Part shown: piece by piece, positions 1-6,643 of the stretch
Layout of the letters: every line of letters starts with the position of its first letter
Numbering within the stretch: the stretch's first letter is position 1
NCBI GenBank assembly: GCA_964409485.1
Contig: CAYPDM010000067.1
Coordinates: forward strand, 1 to 7,706
DNA length: 7,706 nucleotides
Direction: 5' to 3'
Source of the DNA: JAFGPF01 sp964409485
GTDB lineage: Bacteria; Chloroflexota; Dehalococcoidia; Dehalococcoidales; RBG-16-60-22
Program-made: the position numbers and the translations under genes
The notes under the pieces: generated by a model
Databases searched by the model: none
What the model saw: the letters and a program-made list of their open reading frames with translations, nothing else
What the model was told of the DNA's origin: nothing

Positions 1-302
1 AGGTAATCGCCGCCGGTAATAAGACCGGCGAGCGTATCTGGCAGCTGCCGATGTACGACGATTACAAAGAACAGCTGAAAAGCGATATAGCGGATGTTAA
101 AAATATCGGCGGCAGGTACGGGGGGGCCATTACCGCCGCCAAGTTCCTGGAAGAATTCATTAACGGGAGCCACTGGGTGCACCTGGATATCGCCGGGACC
201 TATTTTGCCGATAAAGAAAAAGGGTACATCGTTAAGGGAGGCACCGGTGTGCCCGTGCGGACGCTTGTAACGCTAATCCTTGGTATGGTAAAACATAAAT
301 AA
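1..302 (+). CDS. pepA: Leucyl aminopeptidase (M17/PepA family), C-terminal fragment
   Basis: Only the last 99 residues are in the window. The reading frame is open from base 3 to the TAA at 300-302, so the gene starts off the left edge and the ATG at 51 is internal. M17 peptidases are cytosolic, two-metal hexameric enzymes that remove N-terminal residues from peptides. The fragment carries typical end-of-domain signatures: GNKTGERIWQLPMYDDY near its start, then LKSDIADVKNIGG, then GGAITAAKFLEEFI, then WVHLDIAGT, then GTGVPVRTLV close to the C-terminus. The order and spacing match the PepA catalytic domain. The main metal ligands and catalytic Lys/Arg lie upstream and cannot be checked. It is followed after 25 bp by the MBL-fold gene. 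Family assignment is firm; the specificity (leucyl or broader) is not visible. Confidence 0.93.
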   Translation, partial: VIAAGNKTGERIWQLPMYDDYKEQLKSDIADVKNIGGRYGGAITAAKFLEEFINGSHWVHLDIAGTYFADKEKGYIVKGGTGVPVRTLVTLILGMVKHK

Positions 303-327
303 CGCTATTTCTGTAAGGAGGACTAAC

Positions 328-969
328 ATGAAAATTAAATGGCTGGGACATGCCGCCTTTCTTATCACGGCCGATAACGGTACGAAAATCTTAACCGACC
401 CGTATGAGACCAGCGAGGGCCTGAAATACGGCAAGATAAACGAGACGGCGGATATCGTGACGGTCAGCCACGACCACGGCGACCATAATAACGTAAAAGC
501 AGTCAAGGGGAACCCGCAGGTCGTCAGGGGCGCCACCGAAGTAAAAGGCATATCCTTCAAGGCTATCCCCACCGCCCACGATGACAAAGGCGGCAGCGAG
601 AGGGGCGCGAATATGGTATTCTGCTTCCAGGTGGACGGCGTACGCGTGGTTCACCTCGGCGACCTCGGCCACCTGCTAACGGATAACCAGGTCGTGGAAG
701 TAGGCAAAGTGCACGTGCTGCTCGTCCCCGTGGGCGGTTTATTCACCGTGGATGCCAAGACCGCGTGGGAGGTCTGCGAACAGGTCAGGACCCGGGTAAT
801 CATCCCCATGCACTATAAGAACGACAAGTGCGCCTTCCCCATCGGTGGCGTGGAGGAATTCATCAAGAACAAGGTAGACGTTGTCCAAGTTGACGGCAGC
901 GAAGTCGAGTTTACGGTGGCCGACCTGCCCGCCGGCCCCCGGATTATGGTCTTGAAACCGGCGCTCTAA
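328..969 (+). CDS. UlaG-like metallo-beta-lactamase-fold metal-dependent hydrolase
   Basis: A 213-residue cytosolic protein with no signal peptide. The start is well supported: AAGGAGG at 315-321 lies 6 bp before the ATG. The N-terminus (MKIKWLGHAAFLI) is the usual opening of the COG2220/UlaG group. The metal site is complete: HxHxDH as SHDHGDH (H48, H50, D52, H53), H84 in the TAHDD segment, HLGDLGH (H109, D112, H115) and H162 in IPMHYK. This implies a dinuclear metal hydrolase. UlaG itself opens L-ascorbate-6-phosphate lactone, but most members of this short family have no known substrate and there are no ula genes here, so I do not use that name. The methyltransferase follows after 2 bp, so the two are probably co-transcribed and translated together. 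Confidence 0.92.
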   Translation: MKIKWLGHAAFLITADNGTKILTDPYETSEGLKYGKINETADIVTVSHDHGDHNNVKAVKGNPQVVRGATEVKGISFKAIPTAHDDKGGSERGANMVFCFQVDGVRVVHLGDLGHLLTDNQVVEVGKVHVLLVPVGGLFTVDAKTAWEVCEQVRTRVIIPMHYKNDKCAFPIGGVEEFIKNKVDVVQVDGSEVEFTVADLPAGPRIMVLKPAL

Positions 970-971
970 AC

Positions 972-1604
972 ATGAGTGATTACTGGGACGGGAGGTTCCG
1001 GGGCGAAGGCAAGATATGGGGCGAAACGCCAAGTCCAACGGCCGAGCACGCTCTGGAGTTTTTTCGGCGTAACAATGTTAAAAAGGTCCTGGTTCCCGGC
1101 TCGGGTTACGGAAGAAATACGAAATTATACTCGACATCGGGCTTCACAGTAACCGGAATCGAAATATCCGGCGTAGCCTGCGAAATGGCCCAGGAGTTCG
1201 ACCCGCTTACCCGGGTTTACCACGCTTCTGTCCTGGATATGTCGTTCCTCGACGATAAATACGACGCCGTTTACTGCTTCAATACATTGCACTTGTTCCT
1301 CGAGAGAGACAGAAAGGTACTGGTACGTCAGTGCGCTGCCAGGTTAAAGGACAACGGACTGGCGTATTTCACCGTCTTCTCCGAAAAAGAAGAAAGCCGC
1401 GGTAAAGGCAGAGAGGTGGAGAAAAACACGTTTGAAAGCAAACCGGGCAGGCCGGCGCACTACTTTACGGAGGCCGACCTCCGCGAACACTTTGATTTTA
1501 TGGAGATACTGGAGACAGGATTAACGGAAGACAGTGAAGACCACGGCGGAGGCCCCCATACTCATATCCTGCGGTATATTTATACGAGAGTTATGCCCCG
1601 ATGA
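972..1604 (+). CDS. Class I SAM-dependent methyltransferase, TPMT/TehB-like
   Basis: A 210-residue protein. It opens with YWDGRFRGEGKIWGETPSP, resembling the start of thiol/tellurite (TPMT/TehB-type) methyltransferases. The SAM site is visible as motif I VLVPGSGYGRN (residues 39-49), the acidic residue after strand 2 in GIEIS (E64), and VLDM (D89) followed by YDAVYCFNTLH (97-107). A C-terminal sheet strand HTHILRYIYTR closes the Rossmann-like fold. The protein should be cytosolic. Family members transfer methyl groups to small thiols, metalloids or halides, and the acceptor here is unknown. No Shine-Dalgarno sequence is evident before the ATG, which sits 2 bp after the stop of the MBL gene, so coupled translation is likely. 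Its stop overlaps the next start (ATGA, 1601-1604). Confidence 0.88.
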   Translation: MSDYWDGRFRGEGKIWGETPSPTAEHALEFFRRNNVKKVLVPGSGYGRNTKLYSTSGFTVTGIEISGVACEMAQEFDPLTRVYHASVLDMSFLDDKYDAVYCFNTLHLFLERDRKVLVRQCAARLKDNGLAYFTVFSEKEESRGKGREVEKNTFESKPGRPAHYFTEADLREHFDFMEILETGLTEDSEDHGGGPHTHILRYIYTRVMPR

Positions 1605-2899
1605 TAAATCCCAACGACGTAGACCTCATTATTTTCGATACGGACGGGACGATTATTCCCTCCCTCCCGGTCGTGTACGAAGCCATCAAACGCGCCTTTT
1701 CCAGGCTGGACTGGCCCGTCGATTTCAGCGCGGAAGATATCAACCGGTTCTTCGGGATGCCGTCCGGCTCGGCTAATGGCAGCGGACTGTATGATTTCAT
1801 TACCCCCACGCACAGTCATCTGTCTACGGAAGAAGTCCGCGATAGGGTGCGCGACGAAGAGCATGACACGTTCACGGAAATGTCAGACACTTATCCGGAA
1901 GTCCGGGAGACCCTTACCGCACTCCGGAAACGGGGATATAAGCTGGTCTTGTACAGCAATGCCGCCACCAGGTATTTCGATATTGTTATCTCGACATTAA
2001 ATATCCGTGATTGCTTCGACTATACCGAGTGCGTCCAGGAAAACGACACGACCAAACCGGAGCTTATCCGGAAAATCAGGGAAAAATTCGGCGGCCTCAC
2101 CGCCGCCGTGGTCGGCGACAGGCATCACGATATCGAAGCTGCCCGCGAGACAGAATCTCTATCCGTCGGTTGTCTCTTCGGCTACGGCGGCGACGAACCG
2201 GAGCAGGCGGATATCACCATCAAAAAGTTCGAAGACCTGCTTGCTATCTTCGACCGCAGGCTGCCCGTATTCGAGAGGATAACGGGGGAAATCGACCGTA
2301 AAAAATCGACTAATCGACCGTTCGTCGTGGGGATAACCGGCATCGATTCTTCAGGAAAGACAGAATTTACCGGAGCCCTCGCCGGATATCTGGCCGCTCG
2401 CAACCGCAGGGTACAGGTAATCAACCTGGACGATTTCCATAACCCGCGGGAAGTCAGGTATGCCGGGGACGACCCGGCCGATAACTACTACCGCCGGAGT
2501 TTTAATATTCAGGCCGTCATCGATAATCTGCTGGCTCCCCTCCGGGCAAAGGGAAGGCATTCCGTCACGCTCAAGCTGCTCGACCTCGCCACCAATTACT
2601 ATACGAACGAAAGGAAATACTCCTTCGACCCGGATACGATTGTCCTCTTCGAAGGCGTTTTCCTCTTCAGGGAGGAACTGGCGCGGTACCTGGACCTTAA
2701 AATATTCCTGGATATACCTTTCGAAGAAAGCAAGGACCGGGCAAAAGCCAGAGACCCTGAAGAAGTTTATAGCAAGTACGATGATAAATACCTGCCGGCG
2801 CAGGCCAGATACCTTGAAGAATACCCCCCGCAGAAGGTGGGCGATATTATCATTGATAACACGGACTGGGAACAACCGTCCGTCACGTTCCTGCGCTGA
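1601..2899 (+). CDS. HAD-family phosphatase fused to a uridine kinase/PRK-like P-loop kinase
   Basis: One uninterrupted 432-residue frame holds two enzymes. Residues 8-220 are a HAD subfamily I phosphatase of the phosphoglycolate/beta-phosphoglucomutase type: motif I FDTDGT (D13 nucleophile, D15 acid/base), a helical cap at about 20-95, motif II LVLYSN (S119), motif III K152 and motif IV GDRHHD (D173, D177). Residues 240-432 are a kinase of the uridine kinase/phosphoribulokinase fold: Walker A GIDSSGKT (247-254), INLDDFHNP (275-282), VLFEGVFLF (348-356), LKIFLDIPFEESKDRAKARD (366-385, including the Arg-rich lid). All key residues of both halves are present, so both are probably active. The kinase half is slightly short for Udk, and its substrate could be a nucleoside, a sugar or another small alcohol. 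It overlaps the methyltransferase by 4 bp. The fusion looks real because no stop or frameshift lies in the linker (about 221-239). Confidence 0.88.
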   Translation: MINPNDVDLIIFDTDGTIIPSLPVVYEAIKRAFSRLDWPVDFSAEDINRFFGMPSGSANGSGLYDFITPTHSHLSTEEVRDRVRDEEHDTFTEMSDTYPEVRETLTALRKRGYKLVLYSNAATRYFDIVISTLNIRDCFDYTECVQENDTTKPELIRKIREKFGGLTAAVVGDRHHDIEAARETESLSVGCLFGYGGDEPEQADITIKKFEDLLAIFDRRLPVFERITGEIDRKKSTNRPFVVGITGIDSSGKTEFTGALAGYLAARNRRVQVINLDDFHNPREVRYAGDDPADNYYRRSFNIQAVIDNLLAPLRAKGRHSVTLKLLDLATNYYTNERKYSFDPDTIVLFEGVFLFREELARYLDLKIFLDIPFEESKDRAKARDPEEVYSKYDDKYLPAQARYLEEYPPQKVGDIIIDNTDWEQPSVTFLR

Positions 2900-2972
2900 C
2901 TGCCCGCAACCCCTCCCCACCAGACTATTTTTTTAATAATACCTAAAATTTTCTCCGTTCCCCTAGAGGATA

Positions 2973-3000
2973 TTGACTGCCTGTGGTAGAATACTATATA
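2973..3000 (+). promoter_or_regulatory. Putative sigma70-type promoter of the mobA-moeA-mobB operon
   Basis: In the 135-bp gap before mobA, TTGACT (2973-2978) and TATATA (2995-3000) are separated by 16 bp, predicting a transcription start near 3007 and a leader of about 28 nt. A competing extended -10 (TGGTAGAAT, 2984-2992) lacks a -35 match at the right distance. The rest of the gap is an AT-rich tract without a gene. Confidence 0.6.
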
Positions 3001-3020
3001 GGGGGTAAGGTCTTACCACA
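2982..3020 (+). repeat. Nested inverted repeats over the mobA promoter, operator-like
   Basis: TGTGGTA (2982-2988) and its exact reverse complement TACCACA (3014-3020) are 25 bp apart and flank the -10 box and predicted start site. Inside lies a second palindrome, GGTAAG-GT-CTTACC (3004-3017), whose right arm overlaps the outer right arm. The predicted transcription start falls inside the inner palindrome, so binding sites for a regulator are more likely than an RNA hairpin. The sequence does not resemble the ModE consensus as I know it. No regulator gene is in the window. Confidence 0.5.
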
Positions 3021-3034
3021 AGCAGGCGCTTAGA

Positions 3035-3643
3035 TTGGAAATTAGCTCAATTGTACTTGCAGGCGGGAAAAGCCTGCGTCTCGGTCACGACAAGGTTTTA
3101 GAAAGGGTTGGTAATAAAAGTCTACTCGAACAGGTAATATCCCGCGTTGATTCCTTGAGTAGAGAAATCATCATCGTCACGGCGAAAGAGAGAACCTTCG
3201 CACCGCTTTCGGACCACCCTAAAATAAAAATAATATCAGATATCTTTCCCGGACAGGGTTCTCTGGGCGGTATTTATACCGGACTAAAAAAATCAGATTC
3301 GTTTTGCAACCTTGTGGTCGCTGCGGATATGCCTTTCTTAAACGAGTCGTTGCTGCGTTATATGATAGAGGTTTCGGATGGTTACGATTTTACGCTGCCG
3401 AACGTCGATGGTTTATACGAACCGCTGCACGCCGTTTACTCAAAAAACTGCATCGCCCCCATCGAGACCATACTCGGACAGGGTAAGAAGGTAATTATCG
3501 AGCTATTCAATTACGTCAAGGTGAAATTTATAGGTGCCGGAGAAATCGACAGGTTCGATTCGCAGCGCCTTAGCTATTTTAATATAAATACTAAAGAAGA
3601 CCTGGCCCTCGCCAGGAAGATTACCGGAGGAACTGCCGATTAA
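3035..3643 (+). CDS. mobA: Molybdenum cofactor guanylyltransferase MobA
   Basis: A 202-residue protein, close to the usual MobA length. MobA transfers GMP from GTP to Mo-molybdopterin, giving the MGD form used by DMSO-reductase-family enzymes. The nucleotide-binding signature LAGGKSLRLGHDK (residues 8-20) is at the N-terminus, followed by GQGSLGGIYTGL (73-84), AADMPFL (96-102, with D98 the likely Mg ligand) and YEPLHAVY (128-135). The start is TTG. No in-frame ATG or GTG lies between it and the upstream stop, and the glycine-rich loop sits at the expected distance. The Shine-Dalgarno is weak (AGG at 3024-3026). It is first in an operon: its stop overlaps the moeA start by one base (TAATG), and a GGAGGA for moeA lies in its last codons. 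The related MocA (CTP-using) is less likely because moeA and mobB are adjacent. Confidence 0.9.
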   Translation: MEISSIVLAGGKSLRLGHDKVLERVGNKSLLEQVISRVDSLSREIIIVTAKERTFAPLSDHPKIKIISDIFPGQGSLGGIYTGLKKSDSFCNLVVAADMPFLNESLLRYMIEVSDGYDFTLPNVDGLYEPLHAVYSKNCIAPIETILGQGKKVIIELFNYVKVKFIGAGEIDRFDSQRLSYFNINTKEDLALARKITGGTAD

Positions 3644-4908
3644 TGTTAAGCGTTGAAGAAGCCCTGCAGAAAATACTAGATGAAGTTGAAATACTTGAAG
3701 AAGAGACCGTCCCCATCCTGGAATCGCTGGGGCAGGTCCTCGCCGAAGATATAAAATCAGATATTAACGTACCCCCCCTGGATAATTCCGCCATGGACGG
3801 CTATGCCGTCATATCGCGGGATACTGCCGGAGCCGGTGAAAAAACGCCCGTATCGCTGCGCGTCATCGATACCGTCATGGCCGGCTCTATCTCTAGAAAA
3901 GAAGTCGTTCCCGGCACAGCGGTACGCATCATGACCGGAGCACCCGTTCCAAAAGGCGCCGATAGCGTCGTTCAGTTTGAGAATACCGACGATGCAAAGC
4001 GCAAGGAATCGGCTCGTCAGGAGCCGATTACCCGTGTAAGCATCCTTTCAGAAGCCAGCCCCGGTCTCAATATCAGGAGAGCGGGGGAGGATATCGCCAG
4101 GGGCGCTTTGGCACTAAAGAAAGGCACCGTTATCAGACCCGCCGAAATCGGCCTGATGGCTTCGCTCGGATATAGCAAGGTCAAAGTCATCCGCCGTCCG
4201 GTGGTGGCTATTATCTCTACCGGCAACGAACTCGTGGAGGTGGATAAACCCCTGCCGGAAGGCAAGATACACGATAGCAACGGCTACAGCATCGCCAGTC
4301 TGGCCAGGCGCTACGGCTTTATTCCCAGGATGCTGGGGATAGCCCGCGACGACGAAGAATCCCTGTTAAGCAAGCTCAAACAGGCGCAGGACGCCGATAT
4401 GCTGCTGACTACCGGCGGTGTCTCCATGGGCGATTACGATATAGTCAAGGATATCCTGGACAGGGACGGCGAAATGGTCTTCTGGAAAGTCCGGGTCAAA
4501 CCAGGAAAGCCCCTGGCCTTCGGGAAGATTAAGGGTAAAAATAAAAGCATACCGCACCTCGGTTTGCCCGGAAATGCCGTCAGCTGCATGGTAAGCTTCG
4601 AGCTGTTCGTACGGCCGGCCCTCATGAAGATGATGGGCAAAAAGAACTTCGCCAAGCCCGCCGTGGAAGCGATAATGGAAGACACCGTGAAGAACAACGC
4701 CGGACGCCGCCTCTACGACAGGGCTGTTATCGAACGGCGCAACGGCCATTATTATGCAAAACTCACCGGCTCGCAGAGCTCCGGCATCCTGACCTCCATG
4801 AGCCTGGCTAACGGACTGGTAATTATATCAGAAGACAGGAAAATCGTAAATAAAGGTGAGACCGTCCAGGCATTGATGCTGGACTGGAACGAAGAAGTAA
4901 ATATTTAG
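3643..4908 (+). CDS. moeA: Molybdopterin molybdenumtransferase MoeA
   Basis: A 421-residue, full-length MoeA (the E. coli enzyme is about 411). It inserts molybdate into adenylylated molybdopterin to give Mo-molybdopterin, before MobA adds GMP. Signatures in order: PPLDNSAMDGYAV (44-56), RIMTGAPVPKGAD (95-107), ISTGNELVE (191-199), KIHDSNGY (208-215), LLTTGGVSMGDYD (254-266), VKPGKPLAFG (285-294) and LGLPGNAVSC (306-315). All four domain regions, including the C-terminal beta domain, are present. Start choice: ATG at 3643, with GGAGGA at 3626-3631 inside the mobA end and a 1-bp overlap with the mobA stop. The next gene, mobB, begins 18 bp after its TAG stop in the same reading frame. A tungsten-specific version cannot be excluded from sequence alone. 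Confidence 0.95.
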   Translation: MLSVEEALQKILDEVEILEEETVPILESLGQVLAEDIKSDINVPPLDNSAMDGYAVISRDTAGAGEKTPVSLRVIDTVMAGSISRKEVVPGTAVRIMTGAPVPKGADSVVQFENTDDAKRKESARQEPITRVSILSEASPGLNIRRAGEDIARGALALKKGTVIRPAEIGLMASLGYSKVKVIRRPVVAIISTGNELVEVDKPLPEGKIHDSNGYSIASLARRYGFIPRMLGIARDDEESLLSKLKQAQDADMLLTTGGVSMGDYDIVKDILDRDGEMVFWKVRVKPGKPLAFGKIKGKNKSIPHLGLPGNAVSCMVSFELFVRPALMKMMGKKNFAKPAVEAIMEDTVKNNAGRRLYDRAVIERRNGHYYAKLTGSQSSGILTSMSLANGLVIISEDRKIVNKGETVQALMLDWNEEVNI

Positions 4909-4926
4909 CCGAACGGTTATTATTAT

Positions 4927-5577
4927 ATGCATTCGATTATTTCTATCGTAGGGAAATCTCATTCCGGCAAGACAACCTTGCTGGAGAGTCTCATCGCCGA
5001 GCTGAAACGGCGCGGCCACAAAGTGGCCATCGTCAAGCACTCGCACCATGCCAACGACCTCGATACGGCCAGCAAGGACACCTGGCGCTTCACCAGAGCA
5101 GGCAGCGAAATTTCCGCCATCAACTCCCTCGACCACCTGGCAATCTACCGCCGGACCGACGGCTATTTCGACCCCGGTGAAATATCCAGTTTCGTTCTCT
5201 GGGACTACGACCTCATCCTCACCGAAGGCTTCAAAGGCAGCAACTACCCCAAAATTGAAGTCCACCGCGGCGAACAGGGCAAGGAGCTCCTCACCGACAC
5301 ACAGCAGCTGCTCGCGGTGGTCACCGATGAGCCGCTTGACGTTAAGGTGCCGCAGTTCTCCCGCGACGACATAACCGGAATAGCCGACTTGATTGATAAT
5401 GCCGTTAGTAACGGACAGAAGGAAAATGATATCGACCTGATTGTTAACGGAGCTAACATACCTGTTAATCCGTCTCTCCGGGACCTGCTGGCGCGTACCC
5501 TGTATGCAATGTTGCCCGTTCCTCAAGGCAATGGCGAGATTAAAAATCTGCACATCTCTTTGCGGAGGAAGAATTGA
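4927..5577 (+). CDS. mobB: Molybdopterin-guanine dinucleotide biosynthesis adaptor MobB, with C-terminal extension
   Basis: A 216-residue P-loop protein. MobB binds GTP, interacts with MobA and MoeA and improves MGD synthesis. Visible motifs: Walker A GKSHSGKTT (9-17), VAIVKHSHH (33-41), DTASKDTWRFTRAG (46-59) and LILTEGFKGS (97-105). Typical MobB proteins end near 160-175 residues. Here residues from about 168 on form an extra segment (IDLIVNGANIPVNPSLRDLL, then TLYAML), which I recall as a tail found in some archaeal and anaerobe MobB proteins; its role is unknown. No Shine-Dalgarno is visible in the 18 bp after moeA, so initiation may depend on ribosomes finishing moeA. The last bases carry GGAGG for the next gene, whose TTG start overlaps the mobB stop (TTGA). 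Confidence 0.9.
   Translation: MHSIISIVGKSHSGKTTLLESLIAELKRRGHKVAIVKHSHHANDLDTASKDTWRFTRAGSEISAINSLDHLAIYRRTDGYFDPGEISSFVLWDYDLILTEGFKGSNYPKIEVHRGEQGKELLTDTQQLLAVVTDEPLDVKVPQFSRDDITGIADLIDNAVSNGQKENDIDLIVNGANIPVNPSLRDLLARTLYAMLPVPQGNGEIKNLHISLRRKN
5564..5568 (+). promoter_or_regulatory. Shine-Dalgarno deciding the TTG start of the DUF362 gene
   Basis: GGAGG sits 5 bp before TTG at 5574, inside the mobB 3' end. It is the best reason to accept the non-ATG start that overlaps the mobB stop codon by 4 bp. Confidence 0.75.
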
Positions 5578-6305
5578 TATTTCAGACCTCGGATTTTGTT
5601 TTTAAAGTGCCTTCGGTAGTGGCAAGGGCGCGGCGCGTTCTCATCAAACCCGCCGCCTCCTATCCGCTGCCTTATCCGGTGACCACCAGCGCCGATATGC
5701 TGGCATCAATCATAGCCAGTATCCGGCGGGTCAGCGATGCCGATATCCTGCTACTGGAAGGAACGCCCGGCGGCGTCCCCACCCGTCCCATATACCAGGC
5801 GCTCGGGTATAACTTCCCCCGGGTACTCACGCTGGACGTGAAGGACTGCATCTTCGTCGAGGTTGATAATCCCCTCCCCAAGCCGTTCACCATGCCGACA
5901 TTCTGGGTACCCAACGTTATCCTCTCCAGCGACTACCTCATCACGGTCGCCCCGCTGAAAACTTACAACGGCACCGGCAGTTTTACCATTATGAACCTGC
6001 TCTCCCTGTTACCGAGCAGCAAGTACAACGCCGATAACGGCGGCGGCTGGGAGAGCCTCTATAGTCTGGGAATCGATAAAGTCCTGGCGGACCTCTATTT
6101 CACGCTGCCGTTCGACCTGGGAATAGTTGAAGCCAGACAGAAATTCGCCGTCAGGGAAGACCCCTCCGAAGGGGAAATCGAAGAGTATGATAAGATATTC
6201 GTTAACGAACCTTACGAAGTCGACCAGGAAGTCGCCGATACGCTGGGACTGAAAATCGGCTATCTCGACCTTATAAAATCGGCCAAGGTGGAGCTGGAGG
6301 CTTAA
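5574..6305 (+). CDS. DUF362-family protein (short form without ferredoxin domain)
   Basis: A 243-residue protein with no signal peptide or membrane segment. Marks of the DUF362 family: VLIKPAASYPLPYPVTTSAD (residues 22-41), ILLLEGTPGG (58-67), YLITVAPLKTYNGTGSFTIMN (121-141, equivalent to the family's PKLKTH...LKN segment), DLGIVEA (181-187, where many members read DGIVAMEG) and the C-terminal IFVNEPYEVDQEVADTLGL (208-226). It has one cysteine (C92), so it lacks the 4Fe-4S ferredoxin module that many members carry at the C-terminus. The family's biochemical role is unsettled. The TTG start is backed by GGAGG at 5564-5568 and a 4-bp overlap with mobB, making it the last gene of the Mo-cofactor operon. 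Family call is fairly sure; function is unknown. Confidence 0.78.
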   Translation: MIFQTSDFVFKVPSVVARARRVLIKPAASYPLPYPVTTSADMLASIIASIRRVSDADILLLEGTPGGVPTRPIYQALGYNFPRVLTLDVKDCIFVEVDNPLPKPFTMPTFWVPNVILSSDYLITVAPLKTYNGTGSFTIMNLLSLLPSSKYNADNGGGWESLYSLGIDKVLADLYFTLPFDLGIVEARQKFAVREDPSEGEIEEYDKIFVNEPYEVDQEVADTLGLKIGYLDLIKSAKVELEA

Positions 6306-6328
6306 TCAATATAAAGGTTCAACAATCC

Positions 6329-6613
6329 CTAGTATCTGATACTGAATCCTGAAAAGTGACCGGTAAACTCACCCCAGCTGGCGACGACTTTATCCACCCT
6401 CGCGGGACGGTAACCCTCTTTGAGGTGTTCCAGCAGTTTCTCCAGCTGTGGTCTTTCACCCTCCACCCCCACTTCCACCGTGCCGTCGCGGAGGTTTCGC
6501 ACATAACCGGTCAGCTCTAAAGCCTCCGCCCATCTTTCGACGAAAGCACGGAAGAAAACTCCCTGCACACGACCGTGCACTGTCGCCTGAAGCGAGACCA
6601 GGTCAGCCATCAT
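6329..6613 (-). CDS. acyP: Acylphosphatase
   Basis: A small cytosolic enzyme that hydrolyses carboxyl-phosphate bonds such as acetyl phosphate or 1,3-bisphosphoglycerate. Both signatures are present: VHGRVQGVFFRAF, whose FFR arginine binds the phosphate, and GYVRNLRDGTVEV, whose Asn orients the water. With the ATG at 6613 the protein has 94 residues, a normal family length. Other starts in the same frame are TTG at 6616 and ATG at 6610. GGGG at 6621-6624, 7 bp from the 6613 ATG, slightly favours it. An out-of-frame ATG at 6620 opens only a five-codon frame. It is the last gene of the rnc operon, about 30 bp after the small charged protein, and ends 23 bp from the stop of the converging DUF362 gene. 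Confidence 0.93.
   Translation of the reverse strand: MMADLVSLQATVHGRVQGVFFRAFVERWAEALELTGYVRNLRDGTVEVGVEGERPQLEKLLEHLKEGYRPARVDKVVASWGEFTGHFSGFSIRY
6331..6343. repeat. 13-bp perfect palindrome at the 3' end of acyP
   Basis: AGTATC-T-GATACT has 6-bp arms around one central base. It begins at the last base of the acyP stop codon (as read on the + strand) and lies next to the 23-bp gap between converging operons. It has no T-tract and no room for a loop, so it is not a normal terminator. It may be chance. Confidence 0.3.
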
Positions 6614-6643
6614 CAACCATCCCCGTCTCTTCCGGATATCAGG

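Noticed and set aside
11..30. Perfect 7-bp hairpin CGCCGGT/ACCGGCG with a 6-nt loop
   Set aside because: It lies inside the pepA coding frame at a conserved protein motif (AAGNKTGE), with no T-tract. Codon content explains it.
2351..2920. Long minus-strand open frame (189 codons) opposite the kinase domain
   Set aside because: It mirrors the real + strand gene, has no recognisable motif, and the + frame carries conserved kinase residues throughout.
2900..2934. Possible intrinsic terminator after the HAD-kinase gene, because of a T7 run at 2928-2934
   Set aside because: The bases before the run (CCCGCAACCCCTCCCCACC) are pyrimidine-rich and cannot form a stable stem; no matching G-rich arm was found.
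2984..2992. Extended -10 TGGTAGAAT as the main mobA promoter
   Set aside because: No -35 match about 17 bp upstream, while TTGACT-N16-TATATA fits better. Kept only as an alternative in the promoter entry.
4828..5553. Long minus-strand open frame (241 codons) opposite mobB
   Set aside because: The + strand protein is a clear MobB with P-loop and TEGFK motif; the antisense frame is a shadow of its codon bias.
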